The notes under the pieces are model-generated. The model was given only the letters and a program-made list of their open reading frames with translations. It ran no database searches and was not told the origin of the DNA. From assembly GCF_900996225.1 (NCBI RefSeq), contig NZ_CAAJGL010000145.1, forward strand, positions 62,001-126,000: a DNA stretch of 64,000 nt. Direction: 5' to 3'. The position numbers were made by a program, and so were the translations under genes. The DNA is from Paraburkholderia sp. BCC1884. GTDB lineage: Bacteria; Pseudomonadota; Gammaproteobacteria; Burkholderiales; Burkholderiaceae. Numbering within the stretch: position 1 is the first letter of the stretch; each line of letters opens with the position of its first letter. Shown here piece after piece: positions 33,447 to 44,116 of this stretch.

Positions 33447-34211
33447 GTGACGGGAACGGGAATCAAGAAAGTCGCATTGGTGACGGGCGCCGGCAGTGGT
33501 ATCGGACGCGCCTGTGCGCTCAAGCTGCTGGAACACGGTTATAGCGTCGTGCTGTCCGGCCGTCGTCAGGCCCTGCTCGACGCGGTGGTGCAGGAAGCGC
33601 AATCGCTCGGTGGCGATGCGCTGGCCGTGGCATGCGATGTTACCGACGCCGACAGCGTCGCAGCCCTGTTCGACATTATCCGTGAACGGCGCGGCCGGCT
33701 GGATGTGCTGTTCAACAACGCGGGCCGCAGCGGCTCGCCTGTCGATATCGACGAACTCGACATCGACGAATGGCGCTCGGTGGTCGACACCAATCTGACC
33801 GGTGTATTTCTTTGTACGCGGGCTGCCTTCGGTCTGATGAAAACGCAGAGTCCGCGTGGCGGGCGCATCATCAACAACGGCTCGATTTCCGCGCACGCGC
33901 CGCGCCCCAACAGCATCGCCTACACGGCGACCAAGCATGCGATCACGGGCCTCACGAAAGCCGTCTCGCTCGACGGCCGCCAGTACGACATCGTGTGCGG
34001 GCAGATCGATATCGGCAATGCGTCCACCGAGATGGCCGAGCGGATGGCGCGCGGCGTGCCGCAGGCGAACGGCGAAATCGCGGTCGAGCCGCTGATGGAC
34101 GTCGGGCACGTCGCCGACGCGGTGCTGCATATGGCGGAATTGCCCTTGTCCGCGAACGTGCAGTTCATGACCATCATGGCCAGCAAGATGCCCTACATCG
34201 GCCGGGGTTGA
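33447..34211 (+). CDS. Short-chain dehydrogenase/reductase (SDR)
   Basis: A 254-residue classical SDR. Cofactor motif TGAGSGIG (13-20), NNAG (90-93), and the catalytic Ser (146 or 148), Tyr159 and Lys163 in SIAYTATKHAI. The GTG at 33447 is chosen because AAGGAG lies a few bases upstream; the ATG at 33378 would add an arginine-rich extension. Substrate unknown. It reads with the following genes up to 36.8 kb but with gaps of 50-85 bases. Confidence 0.9.
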   Translation: MTGTGIKKVALVTGAGSGIGRACALKLLEHGYSVVLSGRRQALLDAVVQEAQSLGGDALAVACDVTDADSVAALFDIIRERRGRLDVLFNNAGRSGSPVDIDELDIDEWRSVVDTNLTGVFLCTRAAFGLMKTQSPRGGRIINNGSISAHAPRPNSIAYTATKHAITGLTKAVSLDGRQYDIVCGQIDIGNASTEMAERMARGVPQANGEIAVEPLMDVGHVADAVLHMAELPLSANVQFMTIMASKMPYIGRG

Positions 34212-34295
34212 AGCGCGAGGTCGGAGCCGCGTCGCACCAGTGACGCGAGCACGATCCCTCACGATCAACATATACTGAGCGCTTCCTGCCTCGAC

Positions 34296-34505
34296 GTGAC
34301 GCAATCCGCCGTGCCCCGAGCCACACCTGAGGACGACCCGCAACCGGTGCCGCCCGTGCAGCCCGAACTCGAAGATTGTTGTCATAGTGGCTGCAATCCC
34401 TGTGTGTTCGATCGCTATGATGAAGCGCTCGAGCGTTATCGCATCGCGCTCGCCGAGTGGCAAACGAGGCACGCGCCGAAAAAACGGCAACGCGCGCCTC
34501 GTTAA
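34296..34505 (+). CDS. Oxidoreductase-like domain protein
   Basis: A 69-residue protein of the Oxidored-like (PF09791) family. The hallmark is ELEDCCHSGCNPCVFDRYDE: four cysteines and an acidic aromatic stretch, probably a metal or cluster site. Relatives are small proteins or N-terminal parts of larger oxidoreductases. It starts at a GTG; a TATACT -10-like element about 20 bases upstream suggests a very short leader. Confidence 0.78.
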   Translation: MTQSAVPRATPEDDPQPVPPVQPELEDCCHSGCNPCVFDRYDEALERYRIALAEWQTRHAPKKRQRAPR

Positions 34506-34565
34506 ACGGTAACGCGCGACGTCGCGTGCGCCACGGCGCAGCCGCCGTCCCCACCATGACCCGTC

Positions 34566-35435
34566 ATGACCGACCCCCAGCCCGCCCCGATCGAACCGTT
34601 CACCGACTCCCCCACGCTCGACGATCTCCATGAGTTCGTGCAGCGTCATCCGCGCCTGTTCGTGTTGACGGGCGCGGGCATCAGCACCGATTCCGGCATT
34701 CCAGGCTATCGCGACGACAACGGCGAATGGAAGCGCTCGCCGCCCATCACCTTGCAGGAATTCCTCGGCACCCAGGCCATGCGGCAGCGCTATTGGGCGC
34801 GCAGCATGGTCGGCTGGCCGGTGGTGGCGCGCGCCGAACCGAACGCCGCGCACGTCGCACTCGCCCGGCTCGAAACGGCCGGCCACGTGCCGACGCTGGT
34901 CACGCAGAATGTCGACGGCCTGCATCAGCGCGCGGGCAGCCACGAGGTGATCGAACTGCATGGCGGCATCGACGGTGTGACGTGTCTGGATTGCGGCATG
35001 CAGCATTCGCGCGCAGCGATCCAGCAGACTCTCGAAGCCGACAATCCCGCGCTCCTGAACGTGACCGCCGAGACCGCCGCAGACGGCGACGCGCATCTGG
35101 AATGGCACGACCTCGCCGCGTTTCAGGTGCCGGCGTGCTCGAATTGCGGCGGTCTGCTCAAACCGGCTGTGGTGTTCTTCGGCGAGAGCGTGCCGAAGGA
35201 GCGCGTCGAAGCGGCGTCGCATGCGCTCGACGCGGCGGATGCCGTGCTGGTGGTCGGCTCTTCGCTGATGGTCTACTCCGGCTACCGGTTCTGCGTCTGG
35301 GCGCAAAAGCTGGGCAAGCCGATCGCGGCGATCAACCTGGGGCGCACGCGTGCCGATCCTTTGTTGTCGCTGAAACTTGCGGCGCCTTGCGCCGATACGC
35401 TGAGCGCGCTGGCCGGCCGTCTGGCGCTGGATTGA
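34566..35435 (+). CDS. Sirtuin (NAD-dependent protein deacylase)
   Basis: A 289-residue Sir2 family enzyme. GAGISTDSGIPGYR (36-49), TQNVDGLH (113-120) and the catalytic His132 in ELHGG are all present, and zinc is bound by C140/C143 and C191/C194. It removes acyl groups from lysines using NAD. The longer length and the SDSGIPGYRD-type start place it nearer to class II/SIRT4-like bacterial sirtuins than to CobB, which is an inference from memory. It follows the Cys-rich small protein by 60 bases. Confidence 0.92.
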   Translation: MTDPQPAPIEPFTDSPTLDDLHEFVQRHPRLFVLTGAGISTDSGIPGYRDDNGEWKRSPPITLQEFLGTQAMRQRYWARSMVGWPVVARAEPNAAHVALARLETAGHVPTLVTQNVDGLHQRAGSHEVIELHGGIDGVTCLDCGMQHSRAAIQQTLEADNPALLNVTAETAADGDAHLEWHDLAAFQVPACSNCGGLLKPAVVFFGESVPKERVEAASHALDAADAVLVVGSSLMVYSGYRFCVWAQKLGKPIAAINLGRTRADPLLSLKLAAPCADTLSALAGRLALD

Positions 35436-35518
35436 GCCGGCCGCGCCGTTCGCATCGCGCCTCACGTCACGCACCGCCGGCGAGCAACGACTGCAGCTTC
35501 TTTCTGACAGGGAAAACG

Positions 35519-36136
35519 ATGGACACGCCGATGTTGACGACGATCGACCAACTCGAAACCCTCTACGGCCAGCCGCACGAGCGCGCGATTCGCAAGGAGA
35601 TCCCTTACATCAACGAGGACTACCGCGCTTTCATCGAAATCGCGCCGTTCGTCGTGCTCGCCACTTCCGGACCGGAAGGACTGGATTGCTCACCACGCGG
35701 CGACACGCCGGGTTTCGTGCGCGTCGTCGACCAACGCACGCTCGCGTTGCCGGATCGGCCGGGCAATAATCGCCTCGACAGTCTGCGCAATATCATCGTC
35801 GATCCGCGCCTCGCGCTGCTGTTCGTGATTCCCGGCGTGGGCGAAAGTTTGCGGGTGAACGGTCGCGGCCGCATTACCACCGATCCGCAGTGGCTGGACA
35901 GTTTCGCTGTCGAAGGTAAACTCCCGCGCACCGTGCTGCTGATCGACGTCGACTCGGTGTACTTTCACTGCTCGAAAGCCCTCGTGCGTTCGAAACTGTG
36001 GGATCCGGCGCATCACGTCGAACGTTCGCGGCTGCCGAGTGCGGGCGAGATTCACCGGCGCATCAACGGTGCGAGTTTCGACGCCAGGACTTACGACCTC
36101 GAACTCGACGAGCGCGTGCGCACCACCCTGTACTGA
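35519..36136 (+). CDS. FMN-dependent pyridoxamine-phosphate-oxidase-fold flavoprotein
   Basis: A 205-residue protein from ATG 35519. ATSGPEGLDCSPRGDTPGFV and LPDRPGNNRLDSLRNI are the PPOX/split-barrel FMN-binding elements typical of the MSMEG_1061-type subfamily (TIGR04025). Its substrate is unknown; relatives reduce F420- or FMN-linked substrates or heme. It lies 83 bases after the sirtuin gene. The frame stays open far upstream through the sirtuin gene in another reading frame, which is not coding. Confidence 0.88.
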   Translation: MDTPMLTTIDQLETLYGQPHERAIRKEIPYINEDYRAFIEIAPFVVLATSGPEGLDCSPRGDTPGFVRVVDQRTLALPDRPGNNRLDSLRNIIVDPRLALLFVIPGVGESLRVNGRGRITTDPQWLDSFAVEGKLPRTVLLIDVDSVYFHCSKALVRSKLWDPAHHVERSRLPSAGEIHRRINGASFDARTYDLELDERVRTTLY

Positions 36137-36174
36137 AACCCGAGCCGACGCATCGGCTCATCGACAAGCTGAAC

Positions 36175-36807
36175 ATGACTGATTCCCTTCCGGCGGTACG
36201 GCAACGTTCGCCTTCCGCCGAACGCAATCGCGAACCGATCCTCGCCGTGCTGCGCAGCGTACTGCCGGCGCAGGGTAAAGTGCTCGAAATCGCGAGCGGC
36301 ACCGGCCAGCACGCCATCTGCTTCGCTGCCGCGATGCCGGGACTCGACTGGCAGCCGAGCGACGCCGACGCGCAAGCACGTGCGTCGATCGAAGCCTGGA
36401 TCGCGCACGAGGGGCTGCCGAACGTACGCGCGCCGCTTGCCCTCGACGTGCATCAGGCAGACTGGGGCGTGGACGCGCTCGCCGCCGTGGTCTGCATCAA
36501 CATGATCCACATCTCGCCGTGGAGCGCGACCGAGGCGCTTTTCGCGGGCGCGAGCCGCCGTCTTGCCGAGGGCGGTGTACTGTGCCTGTACGGCCCTTAC
36601 AAACGTGGCGGCACGCAGACTTCGCCGAGCAACGAGGCGTTCGATCAGCAATTGCGCAGCCGCGACCCTTCGTGGGGTGTGCGCGACATGGAGGCCGTGA
36701 TAGCGTTGGGCGCGTCGGTGGGATTGGTCTGTGATGAGCCGATCGCCATGCCGGCCAATAATTTCAGTCTCGTGTTCAGGAAACGCATGGACGCGTCGCA
36801 GGTCTGA
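36175..36807 (+). CDS. DUF938 family SAM-dependent methyltransferase-like protein
   Basis: A 210-residue protein. AERNREPILAVLRSVLP is the DUF938 start and VLEIASGTGQHAICFAAAMP is the SAM-binding motif I, followed by LDWQPSDADAQA and VVCINMIHISPW. The fold is a methyltransferase; human METTL26 is a relative and neither has a proven substrate. The start codon at 36175 is close behind the PPOX gene (38 bases), so the two are probably co-transcribed. Confidence 0.88.
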   Translation: MTDSLPAVRQRSPSAERNREPILAVLRSVLPAQGKVLEIASGTGQHAICFAAAMPGLDWQPSDADAQARASIEAWIAHEGLPNVRAPLALDVHQADWGVDALAAVVCINMIHISPWSATEALFAGASRRLAEGGVLCLYGPYKRGGTQTSPSNEAFDQQLRSRDPSWGVRDMEAVIALGASVGLVCDEPIAMPANNFSLVFRKRMDASQV

Positions 36808-36939
36808 TCGAGGTTCGGCCGCCCGTTGCCCGCTAACGAGCGGCAAGCTGGCATTTCTTTTATCCTTTCATCCTCGACGTCCGCCGACGTGCTTTTGCGG
36901 CGCGGCGTCCCGACTTTTTTTGGACTCTGGAGAATTCAC

Positions 36940-38349
<1,410 letters not shown>

Positions 38350-38618
38350 TCGGCGTTTGAAGTGGCGGCCGGCGCGCCCTGTCATCAAGGCGCGCCGGGC
38401 TGAATGACCGATTGAAATTTGAGGCATTCAATTATTGCTGAAAGCTGTCCAGCGGATGGCACTGCATTGCCGCATTCCACCTACTGTTGCAAATATCGAA
38501 ATAGAGTATCGTTATTTTAGGGGTTTCCCCTAGATGTTCTCACTCTTAAACTTCTACTTAAGCGCTACGGGACAACGAGCCCAAGGCGAGCTAAAAACAA
38601 GTTCTGGAGGTTTACATC

Positions 38619-38936
38619 ATGAAGACTCTTATTTCCGCCGTTGTCGTCGCTGCCGCTCTGGTTGCTCCTGTCGCTTCGTTCGCTCAGTCGAACCAGCCGG
38701 TTACCCGTGCGGAAGTGCGCGCACAACTGGCGCAACTGGAAAAGGCCGGCTATAACCCGATCGGCGACCACACCGATTACCCGGCTAATCTGCAAGCCGC
38801 GCAAGCACGCGTCGATGCTCAAAACGGCACCGCTCAGGCTGTGAACAGCGGCTACGGCTCGCCGATCGCCGGCGCGTCGCAATCGGGTCGTCCGATTACC
38901 AGCAGCGACCGTAACTCGGTTTATTTCGGCAACTAA
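38619..38936 (+). CDS. DUF4148 periplasmic protein
   Basis: A 105-residue secreted protein: signal peptide ending in SFAQ, then the TRAEVRAQLAQLEKAGYNP segment typical of DUF4148, a family abundant in Burkholderia. GGAGG precedes the ATG. The upstream region is AT-rich, with a TAGGGGTTTCCCCTA inverted repeat (38518-38532) and a TTGCAA hexamer near 38487 as a possible promoter. Function unknown. It has its own terminator downstream. Confidence 0.88.
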   Translation: MKTLISAVVVAAALVAPVASFAQSNQPVTRAEVRAQLAQLEKAGYNPIGDHTDYPANLQAAQARVDAQNGTAQAVNSGYGSPIAGASQSGRPITSSDRNSVYFGN

Positions 38937-38979
38937 TCTGGCAACTGAATCGCCAGACCAGCCGAAGCAGGAAAAGAAA

Positions 38980-39010
38980 CGCCGCCCGGATGACCGGGCG
39001 GCGTTTTTTA
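38980..39010 (+). terminator. Intrinsic terminator of the DUF4148 gene
   Basis: 10-bp perfect stem CGCCGCCCGG/CCGGGCGGCG (38980-38989 with 38994-39003) followed by seven T residues. Confidence 0.9.
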
Positions 39011-39051
39011 TTTTGCGGGTCGCGGCACCGCCGCGTCATCAAAAGTCGATC

Positions 39052-39810
39052 TTAGCGGTTCGGCAAATGCGGAATCCCTTCATTGCTCGTCAGATTGAGT
39101 TGATGAATCTGACGATGCGCCTTGTTCAGATGCGCCTGCGCGGCCACGCGTTGCGCCTCCAGTTGCGACACTTCCTTGCGCACCTGATGCTGCCGGTTCG
39201 ACACTGTCTGTTCCTGCGCGCCGCGCCGTTGCAGGTCGCTGCGCAACCGCTCGGCCTGCGCCTCTGAGCGCGCGATCATGCGCGCCAATTGTTCGTTTTG
39301 TGCCTCGAGTTGCGCGCGGCGGGTTTCGCCGTCCGACAGTCGTGTCGCCTGTTCCACGAAATGATGGAAGGCCGTTTCGGCGGCTTCGAGGTCGGCGGCT
39401 TTCAGCGCGCGCCACAGCGAACCTTCCTGATAGAGCACGACGTAATAAGCCAACTCCTTCGCGTGAAAAAGCAGGCTGACCGAATAGTCGAAGCTGCGAA
39501 ATACGCGAAACGGCGTGAGCGCGTCCTCTTCGGCCAGCCACTCGATTTCGGCGGTGTCGGCGATCTGCACGCCGCGCGCGCTGACCTGCGACGGCACCAC
39601 CGGCACCGGCCGCAAAGTCGTCACCGGACGCGTCGCTTCAGCCGACGCGGGCGCCGCAGCGCTGGCCACGGCAGGCTCGGCGTTGTCCGGCGCGAGCGCC
39701 GCGGCCTCGCGGTCGTCGGGCGAAACGGGATCGGCGGCATGCGCTCGCGGCACCTGCACGAGATGCGATGGGCCAGCCAGCACGCTGCGGCGATTCAGGA
39801 GACTTTTCAC
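39052..39810 (-). CDS. DUF2968 family coiled-coil protein
   Basis: A 252-residue protein when started at GTG 39810, which has GGAGG eight bases upstream. The frame is open to ATG 39867, but no ribosome binding site supports that. The N-terminal part is a weak signal-like and alanine/proline-rich linker; the middle holds the DUF2968 core (IEWLAEEDALTPFRVFRSFD and LAYYVVLYQEGSLWRALK); the rest is a long coiled coil of Gln, Glu and Arg. Function unknown; the family is mostly from Burkholderiales. Confidence 0.8.
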   Translation of the reverse strand: MKSLLNRRSVLAGPSHLVQVPRAHAADPVSPDDREAAALAPDNAEPAVASAAAPASAEATRPVTTLRPVPVVPSQVSARGVQIADTAEIEWLAEEDALTPFRVFRSFDYSVSLLFHAKELAYYVVLYQEGSLWRALKAADLEAAETAFHHFVEQATRLSDGETRRAQLEAQNEQLARMIARSEAQAERLRSDLQRRGAQEQTVSNRQHQVRKEVSQLEAQRVAAQAHLNKAHRQIHQLNLTSNEGIPHLPNR

Positions 39811-39978
39811 GGCAGTACCTCCGGTTGACTCGCCCAAAACCGGCAAGCGGCGCGAACGCTTAAGCATGCCGCCCGACGGAACGGGGCGAGCGGTGAGCGA
39901 AAAGTGAGGGTCCGGCGGCGCGGGCGGAGCCGGCGCCGGGTTGCGCGACGGCGCGGATGCATACGCGCCGGTGCTGCG

Positions 39979-40299
39979 TCAATGCAAGGTGCGATGCCGT
40001 CGGCCGATCTCGTCGAACAGGGCGCGGCTGGGTTCCAGCGCGAGCAGCCACGATTCGTCGTAGCCGCTGAGATTGTCGAGCGCTTCGCGCAGGCGCTCGA
40101 TCGCGAGTGCCGGAATTTCGACGCTGGCTTCGACCCCGCTCGACAGACCCGCGATGCTCGCGAGTTGCACCAGCGCGTCGGCGGCTTCGGCGACGTCGGC
40201 GGCGAACACGAGATGCGTATTCAGTAATTCGACCAGACCCGGTGACGCCGCAACGTCGTCGACGTTGAGCTGCACGGCCAGAAAGGTGGCTTTATTCAT
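39979..40299 (-). CDS. Conserved hypothetical protein
   Basis: A 106-residue soluble helical protein from ATG 40299, preceded by GAGGAG. Leucine- and alanine-rich helices with no cysteines (VVEL and LVQLASIAGL stretches). No family recalled. It is divergent from the LytM lipoprotein gene and reads in the same direction as the DUF2968 gene. Confidence 0.65.
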   Translation of the reverse strand: MNKATFLAVQLNVDDVAASPGLVELLNTHLVFAADVAEAADALVQLASIAGLSSGVEASVEIPALAIERLREALDNLSGYDESWLLALEPSRALFDEIGRRHRTLH

Positions 40300-40662
40300 C
40301 CCCAACTCCTCGCAGGATCCGGATTTGTATGTACGTGCGTCGCGCGCGGTCTGACTGAGTATAGGCGAGGCCTGCGAGGATTCAATAGTCACACGAATCG
40401 GACCTTGCGGGCTCGACGCGGCAAGCCGGCCGGCCAGCCCACCTATAATGGGGCCAGCCGAAACCGGCGGGCCGCTTGCAGTCGGGTGGTCGAGACGAAT
40501 CGCCGCGTCTGCATGTTGGCGGACGCCCGATGCCATACCGGCGGTGGCGCACGGGCGTGCAGCGGCATAATGGAACACCGTTGCCGGGCCCGCCAGACTA
40601 ACGGCACGGCAAATGCTTGGGGCTGATTGAATCCGATTGAATCAAGGCGTCGAGGAAATCAC
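40300..40662. other. Divergent intergenic region before the LytM lipoprotein gene
   Basis: About 360 bases. A perfect -10-like TATAAT is at 40444-40449 on the plus strand and a weaker CATAAT near 40567; no good -35 was seen. If the first is used, the LytM gene has a leader of about 200 bases rich in inverted GC stretches. No gene seen. Confidence 0.4.
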
Positions 40663-41433
40663 ATGACAAGACAATGGCAATTGACGGGGACGCGACTGCT
40701 GACGGCGGCCGCACTGGGCGCACTGCTGGCGGGCTGCACCAGCATGCCGTGGGATAGCACGCCGTTCTACAACAGCGCGCCGTCACGTCCGACCACGCTC
40801 AGCACCGTGCCCGTGCCGGCCGGTTTCTACCGGGTCAATCCCGGCGACACGATTGCCGGGATTGCTTCGGCATATGGCCGTCGACCGCAGGAAATCGCCT
40901 CGTGGAACGGCCTCGCCGCGAATTCGCCGGTCAATCCCGGCCAGGTGTTGCGCGTGTCTCCGCCGATGGCATCGGGCAGCGTCGTGACGCCGCCGGTCGG
41001 CGTCGCGCCGAATGGAACGCCGACGCCGGCGACACCGCCCACCGCATCGACGGGTCCACAGCAGGGCGTGCTGCAATGGCCGTTGCGTGGTCCGATCCTG
41101 AAGACCTTCGCGCCCGGCAAGTCCAACGGCATCGTGATCGGCGGCCGTCCCGGCGATCCGGTCAAGGCCGCTGCGACCGGCCGCGTGGTGTATGCCGGTT
41201 CGGGCATCGAGGCGTATGGTCCGCTCATCATCATCAAGCACGACGACTCGCTGATCACCGCCTACGGCCAGAACAGCCAGTTGCTCGTCAAGGAAGGCGA
41301 TGCCGTCGCGCAAGGTCAGACCATCGGCGAAGTCGGGGTGGATAGCCGCGGCGTGGCGTCGATCCAGTTCGAGGTGCGTCAGAACGGACAGCCAGTCGAT
41401 CCGCTGACGTGGCTGCCGAAGTCGGGCGGATAA
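40663..41433 (+). CDS. LysM/LytM lipoprotein, NlpD-like, probably non-catalytic
   Basis: A 256-residue lipoprotein: signal with lipobox LLAGC, a LysM peptidoglycan-binding domain (YRVNPGDTIAGIASAYG and VNPGQVLRV), a proline/threonine linker and a C-terminal M23/LytM domain. The zinc residues are lost: the first motif is NGIVIGGRPGDPV where active enzymes have His and Asp, and the HxH motif is IQFEVR. This is the pattern of NlpD/EnvC-type amidase activators that switch on cell-wall amidases at the septum. The usual nlpD neighbours (pcm, rpoS) are absent, so this is probably a paralog. ATG 40663 follows GAGGAA. Confidence 0.88.
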   Translation: MTRQWQLTGTRLLTAAALGALLAGCTSMPWDSTPFYNSAPSRPTTLSTVPVPAGFYRVNPGDTIAGIASAYGRRPQEIASWNGLAANSPVNPGQVLRVSPPMASGSVVTPPVGVAPNGTPTPATPPTASTGPQQGVLQWPLRGPILKTFAPGKSNGIVIGGRPGDPVKAAATGRVVYAGSGIEAYGPLIIIKHDDSLITAYGQNSQLLVKEGDAVAQGQTIGEVGVDSRGVASIQFEVRQNGQPVDPLTWLPKSGG

Positions 41434-41625
41434 CCGGCAGGGGTCGCCACTAGCGGTGAGGGACTGGCGCAGTCCGCACCGCTTGTTTTCAGCGCGATTC
41501 TCAGCGCCGCCTGAATTGAATACACTGTGTGGTTCAACAACCGCCCGGGCGCGTGTCGATGCAGACGACGCCACGCGCCGGCCGGCTGTCGCAGGCAGTC
41601 ATCCACAGAACGCACAGGACCCACC

Positions 41626-42633
41626 ATGATCGATTTGCGCAGCGATACCGTAACCCGTCCGACGCCGGCGATGCTCGCGGCCATGTCCGCCGCCGAAGTC
41701 GGCGACGACGTCTGGGGCGACGACCCGACCGTGCTGCGTCTGCAAGCCACGCTCGCCGAGCGCACCGGCAAGGAAGCGGGGCTATTTTTCCCGAGCGGCA
41801 CGCAAAGCAATCTGGCGGCATTGATGGCGCATTGCGCGCGCGGCGACGAATACATCGTCGGCCAACTGGCGCACACGTATAAATACGAAGGCGGTGGCGC
41901 AGCGGTGCTCGGCAGCATCCAGCCGCAACCGCTCGAAAATGCCGCCGACGGCTCGATCCCGCTGGACAAGATCAGCGCTGCGATCAAGCCGATCGACGAC
42001 CACTTCGCGCGCACGCGCCTGCTCGCGCTGGAAAACACCATCGGCGGCAAGGTGCTGCCGGCGGGCTATGTCGCCGAAGCGGTGCAACTCGCGCGTCAGC
42101 GTGGTCTATCGGCTCACCTTGACGGCGCGCGCGTTTATAACGCGGCGGTCGCGTCGGGCCAGCCGGTCGCGGACCTGTGCGAGCCGTTCGACTCGATCTC
42201 GATCTGTTTTTCCAAGGGACTGGGTGCGCCGGTCGGCTCGGTGCTGGTCGGCAGCCGGGCGTTGATCGACGTAGCGCACCGCTGGCGCAAGGTGCTGGGC
42301 GGCGGCATGCGCCAGGCCGGCGTGCTGGCGGCGGCGTGTCTGTACGCGCTGGATCACAACGTCGAGCGCCTCGCCGACGACCACGCTCACGCAGCGCACC
42401 TCGCGGCGGGGCTGGAGTCGATCGAGCATGTAAAGGTGCAGTCGGTTGCGACCAACATGGTGTTCGCGCAGTTTCCGCAGCAGCATTGCGCACCGCTCGA
42501 AGCCTGGTTGAAGGAGCGCGGCATTCTCACGCAGATGCTGTATGCGTCGCGCTTCGTCACGCATAAGGATGTTTCGCGCGGCGACATCGATACGTTCATC
42601 GCCGCTGTGAAGGGCTATTTCGCCGCGCATTGA
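41626..42633 (+). CDS. ltaE: Low-specificity L-threonine aldolase
   Basis: A 335-residue PLP enzyme that splits L-threonine and L-allo-threonine to glycine and acetaldehyde. MIDLRSDTVTRPT start, GDDVWGDDPTV, FFPSGTQSN, the ring-stacking His83 in AHTY, the cofactor Asp in HLDGARVYNAA and the PLP lysine K197 in CFSKGLGAPVG are all conserved. The ATG at 41626 fits the family N-terminus. Monocistronic with its own terminator. Confidence 0.93.
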   Translation: MIDLRSDTVTRPTPAMLAAMSAAEVGDDVWGDDPTVLRLQATLAERTGKEAGLFFPSGTQSNLAALMAHCARGDEYIVGQLAHTYKYEGGGAAVLGSIQPQPLENAADGSIPLDKISAAIKPIDDHFARTRLLALENTIGGKVLPAGYVAEAVQLARQRGLSAHLDGARVYNAAVASGQPVADLCEPFDSISICFSKGLGAPVGSVLVGSRALIDVAHRWRKVLGGGMRQAGVLAAACLYALDHNVERLADDHAHAAHLAAGLESIEHVKVQSVATNMVFAQFPQQHCAPLEAWLKERGILTQMLYASRFVTHKDVSRGDIDTFIAAVKGYFAAH

Positions 42634-42662
42634 GCAAGCAAGCTAGCTTGCTAGCTGAAGAA

Positions 42663-42697
42663 CGGGCGCACTGTCACCGACAGCGCGCCTGTTTTTA
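42663..42697 (+). terminator. Intrinsic terminator of ltaE
   Basis: An 11-pair stem with one mismatch (42663-42674 with 42680-42691) around CGGGCGCACTGT, followed by TTTTTATTT. It just reaches the stop codon of the convergent MFS gene. Confidence 0.8.
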
Positions 42698-44116
42698 TTT
42701 CGCGACGGCTTTCGCGTGCGCGCCCGCGCGATGCGACGGCGCGAACAGGCGCAGCCCGCTGGCGAGGCTGGCTGCACCGGCAAAGAATGCCCCGGCGCTG
42801 AGCGCAAGCGTCGGACCGTGCCGGCCCGCAATGCCGAAGCTCAACGCGACCAGCGCCGCGCCCGTGGTTTGCCCAAGCAGCCGCGCGGTCGCGACGATGC
42901 CGCTCGCACCGCCGCTGCGCTCGGGCGGCGCGCTGGCCATCAAGGCCTTCAGATTCGGCGACTGGAAAAAGCCGAAGCCCGCGCCGCAAATCGCCATGCG
43001 GATGCCGATATCGAGCACGTGCGGATGCACCGGCAGGAGCGCGAGCGACGCCATGCCCGCCGACATCACCGCGAGACCGATCGCGCCGAGCAGGCCCGGC
43101 GGATAACGGTCGGACAGACTGCCCGCGAGCGGCGCCGCCAGGGCGACCACCACAGGCCACGGCGTCATCAGAAAACCCGTTTCGACCTGACTGCGATGCA
43201 GGATCGTCTCGAAGTAAAACGGCAACGAGACGAAGGCGAGACCTTGCGCGGCGAACGAACACACCGCGGTCAGCGCCGATAGCGCGAACACCGGCCGCTT
43301 GAAGAGATCGACGGGCAGCATCGGCGCCGGGTGACCCGCTTCGCGACGAATCAGCAGCGCCCCGAACACCAGCGTGATCGCCGCCGCGCTCAGCACGAGT
43401 TGCGTCGAGGCGCGCTGGGCCGCCTCGCCGAGCGCGAAGATCAAGGCCGCGAACGTGACTACGTTGAGCAGCGCCGCGACCGGATCGAAATTGTGCGTGC
43501 CGCGTTCGGTGTGCGGCAACGCCGGCCAGGCGAACGCGAAAGCCAGCAGCCCAAGCGGCACGTTCACGGCGAATAACCATGGCCAGGCGGCAACCGAGAG
43601 GATCAGCGACGCCACCGTTGGTCCGACCGCGAACGACACGCCGACGATCAGCGCGTTGGTGCCGAGACCGCGTCCGAGCCGGTGCGGCGGATACAGATAG
43701 CGGATCAGCGCGGTGTTCACGCTCATGATCGCGCTCGCGCCGAGCCCTTGCAGGACACGAGCGGCGGCGAGCGTCGGTAAGGTCGAAGCGAGCGAGCACG
43801 CGAGCGACGCCAGCGTGAACAATGCAATCCCACCGATATAAATCCGCCGATGCCCGACGATGTCGCCGAGCGCGGCGAGCGGCAGCAGCGTCGCGACCAT
43901 CGCGAGCTGGTAGGCGTTGATGATCCACACCGAGGCTGCGGGCGCCGCATGCAGGTCGGCAGCAATGGCGGGCAGGGCGGTGTTGGCGATCGCGGTATCG
44001 AGTGTGGCAAGCGCGACGGCGAGCATGATCGCGGCCATCGCGCGGCGATTGGCGGCGGACATGGGGCCGTCCGCGGGAAAGGGCGGGGCGGAAGTAGCGC
44101 TGGCTTTGTCGGACAA
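42695..44116 (-). CDS. MFS drug exporter, DHA2 (EmrB/QacA/SmvA-like) family
   Basis: A 473-residue inner-membrane protein with about 14 hydrophobic segments. LATLDTAIANTALPAIAADL is the DHA2 motif of helix 1, LGDIVGHRRIYIGG the loop 2-3 motif A, and GPTVASLI the motif C for antiporters. The family exports quaternary ammonium compounds, dyes and antibiotics using the proton gradient. No regulator gene (TetR or MarR) lies in the 655 bases upstream. The first ATG at 44116 is used; a later ATG (44062) is possible. Confidence 0.9.
   Translation of the reverse strand: MSDKASATSAPPFPADGPMSAANRRAMAAIMLAVALATLDTAIANTALPAIAADLHAAPAASVWIINAYQLAMVATLLPLAALGDIVGHRRIYIGGIALFTLASLACSLASTLPTLAAARVLQGLGASAIMSVNTALIRYLYPPHRLGRGLGTNALIVGVSFAVGPTVASLILSVAAWPWLFAVNVPLGLLAFAFAWPALPHTERGTHNFDPVAALLNVVTFAALIFALGEAAQRASTQLVLSAAAITLVFGALLIRREAGHPAPMLPVDLFKRPVFALSALTAVCSFAAQGLAFVSLPFYFETILHRSQVETGFLMTPWPVVVALAAPLAGSLSDRYPPGLLGAIGLAVMSAGMASLALLPVHPHVLDIGIRMAICGAGFGFFQSPNLKALMASAPPERSGGASGIVATARLLGQTTGAALVALSFGIAGRHGPTLALSAGAFFAGAASLASGLRLFAPSHRAGAHAKAVAK

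Noticed and set aside
34727..35518. Upstream part of the PPOX frame within the sirtuin gene
   Set aside because: It overlaps the sirtuin gene completely; the conserved PPOX sequence begins only at 35519.
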